The translations under genes were made by a program, and so were the position numbers. The notes below the pieces were generated by a model. That model did no database searches, had not been told where the DNA came from, and was given only the letters and a program-made list of their open reading frames with translations. From Candidatus Defluviibacterium haderslevense (GTDB lineage Bacteria; Bacteroidota; Bacteroidia; Chitinophagales; Saprospiraceae): a stretch of 64,000 nucleotides of DNA. Shown here piece after piece: positions 57,771 to 64,000 of the stretch. The stretch lies in contig JADJRL010000003.1 of assembly GCA_016712225.1 (NCBI GenBank), forward strand, positions 248,001 to 312,000, in the 5' to 3' direction. Numbering within the stretch: position 1 is the first letter of the stretch; each line of letters starts with the position of its first letter.

Positions 57771-59354
57771 ATGAAACGTCGTAAATTTATAAAAAGTGCA
57801 GCTGCAGCAGGTATTGTAGTTCCTACGATGATCAATGGGATTCCCCTTCAGGCACACAGCACGAATCAATGGTTAAGTACCGTTCTTAATCCAAGTGTAG
57901 AAACGGACCATGTGTTGGTTATCATCCAAATGAATGGTGGAAATGATGGATTGAATACAGTAGTACCTTTAGATCAATTATCCAAACTAAATGTGGCCCG
58001 TCCAAACGTAGTACTTAAGGATGCCAATATTCTAAAATTAAATGGAACAACTAAAGTTGGCTTGCACCCGTCTCTGACCGGATTTCAAACTTTATACAAT
58101 GAAGGCAAACTCAATATACTTCAATCAGTAGGTTATCCTTCACCCAATTTTTCCCATTTTGCTTCTACAGATATTTGGGCAAGTGGTCGTAATTCAGATC
58201 AATTTCTGGATACCGGTTGGGTAGGACGATATCTCAATGAAGAGTTTCCCGGTTTTCCATTAGACTATCCAAATGCTGTCAATCCGGATCCTTTAGCTGT
58301 TCAAATTGGCGGGAATATTCCATTAATGTTTCAGGGACCGGTGGCTCAAATGTCAATGAATGTGGGCAATCCTGATATTTTCGGAGCATGGCCCAATGGT
58401 ATCAGTGATCCAACTGATGGTACACCAAAAGGAAAAGAGCTCAATTTCATTCGTACCATTTCACGACAATCTAAATCATTTGCTGATGCGCTTATTCAAG
58501 GATATTTAAAAGGAAATAATGTAGCCAACTACCCTACTAATAATTATTTGGCAGACACGCTTAAAGTAGTTGCCAGAGTTGTAAAAGGCGGTATGAAAAC
58601 ACGAATGTTTTTAGTAAGTATTGGTAATTTTGATACACATGCTGATCAGGTTGATAGTGCAGGAACTCACATAGGTGCACACGCTAATTTATTAAAATTA
58701 TTGGGAGATGCCGTATTGGCATTTCAACGTGATCTAGAAGCCATGAATCTTGCGGATCGAGTAATCGGGATGACCTTTTCTGAATTTGGAAGACGAATCA
58801 AATCCAATGATAGTAATGGTACGGATCATGGGGCCGCTGCACCTTTGTTTGTATTTGGTAAAAAAATCCAGGGGGGTGTTGTGGGTGCCAATCCAATACT
58901 TCCGGCTGTAGCTACGGTGGATGATAATGTACCCATGCAATATGATTTTAGATCGGTGTATTCATCCATATTGAAAGATTGGTTTTGTGTCAAGGAACCT
59001 GAATTACAAAACATCATGTTGAAGACCTATCAGAATCTTCCAATCGTCAAAAATGAATGTTCCAATGTATCCATTGATGAACACCAAAAACTAGAGTCTG
59101 AGCTTACTATAATTGCTTACCCTAATCCAATGGTCACACATACAGAGATCAAAGTAAAAACTGCACGAGGATACACCCAAATACAATTAATAGATGCCTT
59201 AGGTCGCTTGTGTAAAATCGTTCATGCTGGCCGATTAGATGAGGGATCTCATACCTTCAGATTAAATAACGATACTTTTGCTCCGGGAAATTATTATTTA
59301 AGAATCCAACAGGGTAATGCCCAAAAAGTAGAACCCTTGATGATCGTATTATAA
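57771..59354 (+). CDS. DUF1501 protein with Tat-like signal and T9SS sorting domain
   Basis: The 527-aa protein starts MKRRKFIKSAAAAGI, a twin-arginine-like export signal (RR followed by KFIK). The DUF1501 core shows MNGGNDGLNTVVP near 50, a central SIGNFDTHADQ near 275 and FSEFGRR...GTDHGAAAPLFVFG near 330-360; these conserved His and Asp residues resemble the sulfatase/alkaline-phosphatase fold. The final about 80 residues (YPNPMVTH onward) are a T9SS sorting domain, so this member is surface-delivered. It pairs with the DUF1800 gene 21 nt upstream. Confidence 0.92.
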   Translation: MKRRKFIKSAAAAGIVVPTMINGIPLQAHSTNQWLSTVLNPSVETDHVLVIIQMNGGNDGLNTVVPLDQLSKLNVARPNVVLKDANILKLNGTTKVGLHPSLTGFQTLYNEGKLNILQSVGYPSPNFSHFASTDIWASGRNSDQFLDTGWVGRYLNEEFPGFPLDYPNAVNPDPLAVQIGGNIPLMFQGPVAQMSMNVGNPDIFGAWPNGISDPTDGTPKGKELNFIRTISRQSKSFADALIQGYLKGNNVANYPTNNYLADTLKVVARVVKGGMKTRMFLVSIGNFDTHADQVDSAGTHIGAHANLLKLLGDAVLAFQRDLEAMNLADRVIGMTFSEFGRRIKSNDSNGTDHGAAAPLFVFGKKIQGGVVGANPILPAVATVDDNVPMQYDFRSVYSSILKDWFCVKEPELQNIMLKTYQNLPIVKNECSNVSIDEHQKLESELTIIAYPNPMVTHTEIKVKTARGYTQIQLIDALGRLCKIVHAGRLDEGSHTFRLNNDTFAPGNYYLRIQQGNAQKVEPLMIVL

Positions 59355-59401
59355 TGCATAAAACGAAAGCATCATTTTATTTTTAAACTTAAACTTTTTA
59401 T

Positions 59402-59896
59402 ATGAATTTATTAAAAAACATGTTTTTGATTTTTGGTCTTTTAGTATTCATTGGCAGAAATAATGTTAACGCCCAATTGAATTCTAATTTAATGCCAGTA
59501 GCCAGTATTGATCGGGAAATTTCTCTTTCCAATTATGCCCCACCTTCTCTAATGGAAAAAGATAAATGTTCCAAATTTAAAAAAATGAAAGGCATTGGTA
59601 TGGGATTGATGATCGGAGGTGGTGCCTCATTAGTTCTTGGAACAACGCTATTTGTAATTGGTGTAGCAAGTGCAATTGATGATCCCAACGACCCCAATGT
59701 TGAAGTTAGTGATGAAAACATTGGCTTGCTCGCAGTAGGTTATGTAGGTATGGTATTCGGTGTTGCTGGACTGGCTTCAGGAATTCCATTAACCATCATA
59801 GGAAAAAATAAATCAAAACAATATTGTGATAAAAAAACAAGCAGCTTGAATTTAGTTCCAACTCAGAAAGGAGTCGGTTTACAATTATCCTTTTAA
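59402..59896 (+). CDS. small membrane protein, tandem paralogue 1
   Basis: The 164-aa protein has a signal peptide ending NVNAQ. Two further hydrophobic segments, about 64-90 (GMGLMIGGGASLVLG) and 112-140, are followed by GKNKSKQYC and a C-terminal beta-like end (GVGLQLSF). It shares length, Cys positions and the KSKQYC...KGxGLxLSF ending with the gene 68 nt downstream, so the pair arose by tandem duplication. The family is unknown to me. Confidence 0.75.
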   Translation: MNLLKNMFLIFGLLVFIGRNNVNAQLNSNLMPVASIDREISLSNYAPPSLMEKDKCSKFKKMKGIGMGLMIGGGASLVLGTTLFVIGVASAIDDPNDPNVEVSDENIGLLAVGYVGMVFGVAGLASGIPLTIIGKNKSKQYCDKKTSSLNLVPTQKGVGLQLSF

Positions 59897-59905
59897 AAAA
59901 AATTG

Positions 59906-59927
59906 TATTGCAACGCCCTTTGCAATA
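59906..59927 (+). terminator. weak hairpin between tandem paralogues
   Basis: An 8-bp stem pairs TATTGCAA (59906-59913) with TTGCAATA (59920-59927). There is no immediate U-tract, so it may be an attenuator or a weak terminator. Confidence 0.35.
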
Positions 59928-59963
59928 TGGAGAGATATTTTTGAACATTTAATAATAAACACT

Positions 59964-60458
59964 ATGAGAAACCTAAAACTTACCTTATCCGTATTTTACT
60001 TTATTTTATTTACTTTTTTAAATTATGTAAATGCTCAGTCTTTGACAACCAGTACAGATAAGATTGAAGATCATTTAAGTATGTATTCCTATCAACATCA
60101 AGCCAACCTGAAAGTTATTGACAACAAATGCAAGTTCTATAAAAGGATTAAATATATAGGTACTGGATTAATAGCTTCAGGAAGTTTAGTTTTAGTTACT
60201 GGTATAGTAAGAGCCGAACGAGCTGATCCTGTTTTTAATTTTTTTTCAGAAACAGAATTAACACCTGATGAAAAACATGAAAATAGTTTGTTTGTGGCTG
60301 GAGTAGGAATTTCATTACTTGGCGTAGCTTGTCTCGGAGTAGGCATACCCTTTGCCATAGTTGGAAAAAGAAAATCCAAGCAATATTGTAATCCAAAAAC
60401 AAATAGCTTGAGTTTAATTACTACCTCTAAGGGTCTGGGATTGCATTTGTCGTTTTAG
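59964..60458 (+). CDS. small membrane protein, tandem paralogue 2
   Basis: The 164-aa protein has a signal peptide ending YVNAQ and the same plan as its upstream paralogue. It has a CKFYKRIKYIGTGLIASGSLVL segment, an acidic variable loop, a second hydrophobic segment and the shared KSKQYC...KGLGLHLSF ending. The acidic loop is diverged. Both are probably periplasm- or outer-membrane-associated small proteins of unknown role. Confidence 0.75.
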   Translation: MRNLKLTLSVFYFILFTFLNYVNAQSLTTSTDKIEDHLSMYSYQHQANLKVIDNKCKFYKRIKYIGTGLIASGSLVLVTGIVRAERADPVFNFFSETELTPDEKHENSLFVAGVGISLLGVACLGVGIPFAIVGKRKSKQYCNPKTNSLSLITTSKGLGLHLSF

Positions 60459-60605
60459 GAGGATATTCTCCTTGAATTTCTGTGCATGACATTGTAATTG
60501 TTTCCTATAATTATAGATTAGTCTCGAATTCAATCTCAATTCGTGAATTATTATCATTCTTTTTATATATTTGAATTGTCAAAGACAATATATAAATTAA
60601 TTTGA

Positions 60606-61754
60606 TTGATTAGTTCATTAACGAAACGAAATATACTTATAATTATAGGCACTTCTATAATGCTTAAGTTATCTTATTTGATGTTTGCTTATACTTTAAA
60701 TGGCAATGCCGAAATTATTTCAATTAATGGGTATATAGACATTATAAAAAGAAATGATGTTGGGTGGTATGAACGAATATCATCAAATTGGTATCCAAAG
60801 ATAAGTGACATTCGAGATTTAGGCTATAGTGAAGGAGCGAATTTCAAACAAAGTGAATGGGCTTTTTTCCCTTTTTATCCAGGATTAAATCGGTTTACAA
60901 GTAATGTTCTTCATATTCCATTTAATATTAGTGGGCTATTATGGTCTCTGATATTTTCCACTTTAACCTTTATTGGTTTTTATTGGTTTTGTGAGTTATT
61001 GATAAAAGATATTTCTAAAGCGTTTTATGCTACCTTGATCTTCATGATTTACCCATTTCATTACTATTTTTCAATGATGTATACAGAAGCTTTATTTTTA
61101 ACTTTTCTAATTTATTCATTTATTGCAATATATTATAAAAAGGAATTGGTATTACTTGTGTTATTGATTCCATTAACCTTGGTCAGGCCAAATGGAATTT
61201 TTATGGTAATTCCTCTGTACTTATTTTTTTTGGAAACCCGCAAAGGGATCATAGACAGACATATAATTTGGCAAACATTAATTAACAAGGAAATCATGAT
61301 TCGATCGTTAATATTTTTAATGGCACCTATTTGTTTTATTTTGTATTGTTTATATCAAAAATATATGACAGGTCAGTATTTTGCATTCTCAATAGCACAG
61401 ATTGGATGGTATAAAAAATTAACATTCCCACTATTATCTTTTTTTAGATCAGGTGATTTTCAAAGTCAGTTCAACTCAATGTACACTTTGGTTGTTTGTA
61501 GTATATCATTCTTTAGTTTCAAAAAAATTTCATTAAGTCTTAATGTGCTGATATGGCTGAGTCTCTTGATCCCATTAAGCAGTGGATCGATGATATCAAT
61601 GCAACGGTATATAAGTGTTATTTTTCCAATTACAATTTTAGTTAGCAGTTATTTTTATCAATTTAAATTCAAGTATGCTGTTGTTGCTATATTTTTTGCA
61701 TTACATTTATTTGTATTTAGTTATTGGTTGAATTCTAATCCCTTTAGTTATTAG
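60606..61754 (+). CDS. PIG-V-like mannosyltransferase-family membrane protein, TTG start
   Basis: The protein has 382 residues if read from the TTG at 60606, which directly follows an in-frame TGA. The next Met, at 60660, would cut the first membrane helix (NILIIIGTSIML), so TTG is preferred. About 9-10 helices follow. The luminal-loop Asp in DVGWYERI and the SEWAFFPFYPGL motif are like those of PIG-V/GT-C mannosyltransferases, and MMYTEALFLTFLI also fits. These enzymes use lipid-linked sugars to glycosylate exported molecules. The acceptor is unknown. Confidence 0.75.
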   Translation: MISSLTKRNILIIIGTSIMLKLSYLMFAYTLNGNAEIISINGYIDIIKRNDVGWYERISSNWYPKISDIRDLGYSEGANFKQSEWAFFPFYPGLNRFTSNVLHIPFNISGLLWSLIFSTLTFIGFYWFCELLIKDISKAFYATLIFMIYPFHYYFSMMYTEALFLTFLIYSFIAIYYKKELVLLVLLIPLTLVRPNGIFMVIPLYLFFLETRKGIIDRHIIWQTLINKEIMIRSLIFLMAPICFILYCLYQKYMTGQYFAFSIAQIGWYKKLTFPLLSFFRSGDFQSQFNSMYTLVVCSISFFSFKKISLSLNVLIWLSLLIPLSSGSMISMQRYISVIFPITILVSSYFYQFKFKYAVVAIFFALHLFVFSYWLNSNPFSY

Positions 61755-61839
61755 TTGTTGCGCAATAATAGTATTTGATATATTTTCAAAATGAAAATCA
61801 AACATTACACTATAACATATTATAGAAAGTAGATTACAT

Positions 61840-62253
61840 ATGGAAAAAATCGAAGCATCAGAGTCAGCTTATTTATACATCGCACTTTCCCAAATTCCAT
61901 CAGCTGGTCATGGCCTTTATACTTTGATTGATATTTATAAAGAAGAAATCATTGCAAAATATAAAGGACGCATTTTAACTTCAGATCAAATTAAATTTAG
62001 AGTTGAACGAGGTCGAGATCAGTATTTTATCAATTTGCCTAATGGTAGTATTCTGGATTCTATGGATCATAAGTGTTTTTCAAAATATGCCAATGATGCA
62101 ACTGGCAAATCCGTTTCTTCTTTTAAAAATAATGCAAAAATAACTTTAGATGATGAAGATCATGTGTGTTTAATAGCCCTTAGGAATATAAAATCCGGAG
62201 AAGAAATATTCTGCAGCTATGGCTCCTCTTATTGGAAAAAACATGGTAAATAA
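61840..62253 (+). CDS. SET-domain protein
   Basis: The 137-aa protein is a minimal SET domain. IPSAGHGLYTLIDIYKEEIIAKYKG forms the N-terminal strand set, DHKCFSKYANDA and FKNNAKI are the central part with the cofactor-binding Asn, and IKSGEEIFCSYGSSYW is the C-terminal motif with the catalytic Tyr. SET domains methylate lysines using SAM. Bacterial ones are scattered, with mostly unknown targets, and likely transferred. It is a single gene. Confidence 0.85.
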   Translation: MEKIEASESAYLYIALSQIPSAGHGLYTLIDIYKEEIIAKYKGRILTSDQIKFRVERGRDQYFINLPNGSILDSMDHKCFSKYANDATGKSVSSFKNNAKITLDDEDHVCLIALRNIKSGEEIFCSYGSSYWKKHGK

Positions 62254-62326
62254 TCCCGATTGACCAAACATTGGATACTAAATTTTATGTTCAGTATGAT
62301 TCAATCGGTATCTAAATAATTTCTAC

Positions 62327-62334
62327 TACCTTTG
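62327..62334 (+). promoter_or_regulatory. -7 promoter element of the VOC gene
   Basis: TACCTTTG matches TAnnTTTG. Transcription would begin near 62341, only about 12 nt before the ATG at 62353, so the leader would be very short. It argues against the TTG at 62332, which lies inside the element. Confidence 0.45.
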
Positions 62335-62352
62335 TTAGCAAACAAACATATC

Positions 62353-62865
62353 ATGCGTAAATTGTTCATAATTATTACTTTTATATTCGTTTTTGGATTA
62401 GGATATAGTTCTAATCTACTTTTTTCAAAATCATCAAAAATAAATACTCCTATGAAAAGAGTTACAGGTATTGGCGGAATATTTTTTAAATGCAATGATC
62501 CAAATACCTTAAAGGAATGGTATCAAAAACATTTGGGACTCCAAACTGATGAATATGGAACCAATTTTGAATGGTTCCAAGGGGCAGATAGTACAAAAAA
62601 AGGAAGCACGCAATGGAGCCCTTTTACTGAAGCTACCACTTATTTTGAACCTTCGAAGAAAGATTATATGATCAATTACAGAGTAGAAAATCTGGAGTGG
62701 TTGGTAGAACAATTAAAAAACGAGGGCGTTACCATTTTAGATAAAATTGAATCCTTTGACTATGGAAAATTTGTTCATATTCTGGATGGGGAAGGTAATA
62801 AAATTGAATTATGGGAACCCAAAGATGAGGAATACGATAAGATAATTATAGGGCGAACTAAGTAA
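62353..62865 (+). CDS. VOC family (glyoxalase-like) protein with N-terminal membrane anchor
   Basis: The protein has about 170 residues from the ATG at 62353. A hydrophobic segment (LFIIITFIFVFGLGYSS) precedes a single glyoxalase-fold domain, MKRVTGIGGIFFKCNDP to KIELWEP. Its metal-ligand candidates are the Glu of KIELWEP and residues in the strand after IGGIFFKC. Most homologous domains begin at the Met in MKRVTG (62452), so the anchor is an addition. It could be periplasmic, or the real start could be 62452. The reaction is unknown. Confidence 0.75.
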   Translation: MRKLFIIITFIFVFGLGYSSNLLFSKSSKINTPMKRVTGIGGIFFKCNDPNTLKEWYQKHLGLQTDEYGTNFEWFQGADSTKKGSTQWSPFTEATTYFEPSKKDYMINYRVENLEWLVEQLKNEGVTILDKIESFDYGKFVHILDGEGNKIELWEPKDEEYDKIIIGRTK

Positions 62866-62990
62866 TAGGTTTGTTTATCCCAATGTTTTGGAGAATAATT
62901 GTTGATCAAACTTAGATTTAATTTATTCTTTTTGGGCTAATATAATTTGAGTCATTGATCTTGAATTTTTTCATTTAATTTTCGGTAATT

Positions 62991-64000
62991 ATGTCTTATC
63001 CATTTCAAATAAAGTCCCTTGCGGAATACCACTTGGCATACCAAAAAAGCATTGAAGATCCTTCTGATTTTTGGGCTGATGTTGCATCTCATTTTGTTTG
63101 GAAAAAAAAATGGGATCATGTTTTAGAATGGAATTTCGAAGAACCAAATATTAAATGGTTTATCAGTGGCAAACTCAACATAACAGAGAATTGTTTGGAT
63201 CGTCATTTAGAGTCCAGGGGCGATCAGGTCGCATTGATTTGGGAACCGAATGATCCTAATGAACCTCATCGAAGTTTTACTTATCGAGAACTTCACTTTA
63301 GAGTCATGCAATTTGCCCATGTTTTGAAGAATAATGGAGTTAAAAAATCAGACCGCATTTGTATTTACATGGGCATGGTTCCTGAACTTGCCATTGCCGT
63401 TTTAGCATGTGCAAGAATAGGAGCTATACATTCTGTTATTTTTGGTGGGTTCAGCGCTCAGAGTATAGCTGATCGATTACAAGACGCCCAAGCCACATGC
63501 ATTATAACTTGCGATGGTGCTTTCAGGGGCAATAAAATCATTCCATTAAAAAACATCATTGATGAGGCACTCATTGAATGCGATTTTGTAAAAAAAGTCA
63601 TAGTCCTTTCTCGAACCCAAACTCCTGTTTCTATGATTAAGGGTCGCGATGAATGGTGGGAAGATGAAATTTCTAAAATCGAGGCACTAGGTAATCCTTA
63701 TTTTCCTGCTGAAGAAATGGATGCAGAAGATATGCTCTTTATTCTTTACACATCCGGTAGTACCGGTAAACCAAAAGGTGTGGTTCATTCCTGTGCGGGA
63801 TACATGATTTGGACCACCTACACTTTTGTAAATGTTTTTCAATATAGTCCTGGTGATGTTCATTTTTGCACTGCGGATATTGGTTGGATCACTGGACATA
63901 GTTATATAGTTTATGGGCCATTAAGTGCAGGTGCCACTTCCTTAATGTTTGAAGGCATTCCTACATGGCCAGACGCAGGAAGATTTTGGGATATCGTAGA
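62991..64000 (+). CDS. acsA: acetate--CoA ligase (partial, runs off the window)
   Basis: About 336 residues from the ATG at 62991 are present and the frame is open at the window edge. The N-terminal acyl-CoA-synthetase extension (YHLAYQKSIEDPSDFWADVA, then FISGKLNITENCLDRHL) is typical of acetyl-CoA synthetase. RICIYMGMVPELAIAVLACARIGAIHSVIFGGFSA follows. The P-loop TSGSTGKPKG lies at 63750-63779. It converts acetate, ATP and CoA to acetyl-CoA. The C-terminal lysine region lies outside the window. Confidence 0.95.
   Translation, partial: MSYPFQIKSLAEYHLAYQKSIEDPSDFWADVASHFVWKKKWDHVLEWNFEEPNIKWFISGKLNITENCLDRHLESRGDQVALIWEPNDPNEPHRSFTYRELHFRVMQFAHVLKNNGVKKSDRICIYMGMVPELAIAVLACARIGAIHSVIFGGFSAQSIADRLQDAQATCIITCDGAFRGNKIIPLKNIIDEALIECDFVKKVIVLSRTQTPVSMIKGRDEWWEDEISKIEALGNPYFPAEEMDAEDMLFILYTSGSTGKPKGVVHSCAGYMIWTTYTFVNVFQYSPGDVHFCTADIGWITGHSYIVYGPLSAGATSLMFEGIPTWPDAGRFWDIV

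Noticed and set aside
1..64000. tRNA, rRNA or CRISPR loci
   Set aside because: No TPsiC-like arms with matching acceptor stems, no rRNA-like stretches and no regularly spaced repeats were seen on reading the sequence.

Overview
The window is from a Bacteroidota chromosome, most likely Saprospiraceae or a close relative. The evidence is the low GC content, TAnnTTTG-type -7 promoter elements, almost no Shine-Dalgarno sequences, and about ten exported proteins ending in a type IX secretion (T9SS) type A sorting domain. Protein families typical of the group are present too: SBBP, LVIVD, SprB, FISUMP, SdrD B-like and sortilin/BNR repeats, and the DUF1800-DUF1501 pair. No tRNA, rRNA, CRISPR array or intact transposase was seen.

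Layout. (1) 39-3720, minus: an ECF sigma factor, a putative anti-sigma/outer-membrane barrel protein and an SBBP adhesin. (2) 3910-25306, plus: many short, mostly monocistronic genes. These include VOC, alpha/beta hydrolase, PAP2 (interrupted by an amber codon), GNAT, MFS, DinB, CPBP protease, Tag glycosylase, secreted propeller and beta-helix proteins, a methyltransferase, and the DUF2157-GDYXXLXY pair. (3) 25713-42605, minus: an Rhs polymorphic-toxin locus with an orphan Rhs fragment, a CASTOR/POLLUX-like channel, lipoproteins, a 1068-aa sortilin-type T9SS protein, a hydrolase-NTF2 fusion, asparagine synthetase and a glycosyltransferase whose start appears to be ATC. (4) 42929-49931, plus: a giant SdrD-type surface protein, a truncated esterase-T9SS remnant and a ParDE toxin-antitoxin module with a palindromic operator. 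(5) 49994-52778, minus: half of a peptide ABC importer. (6) 52788-64000, mostly plus: TIGR01777 epimerase, YCF48-type T9SS protein, DUF1800/DUF1501, tandem 164-aa paralogues, mannosyltransferase-like protein, SET-domain protein, VOC protein and the 5' part of acetyl-CoA synthetase.

The main theme is the cell surface: secreted repeat proteins, their regulation and an inter-bacterial toxin. Three items deserve most attention. One is a thrice-repeated, four-cysteine module of about 127 residues inside the giant surface protein. The second is the Rhs-metallopeptidase toxin with its overlapping candidate immunity gene and displaced fragment. The third is the sigma factor coupled to a protein that appears to join a cytoplasmic head, an inner-membrane helix and a beta-rich barrel-like domain in one chain.
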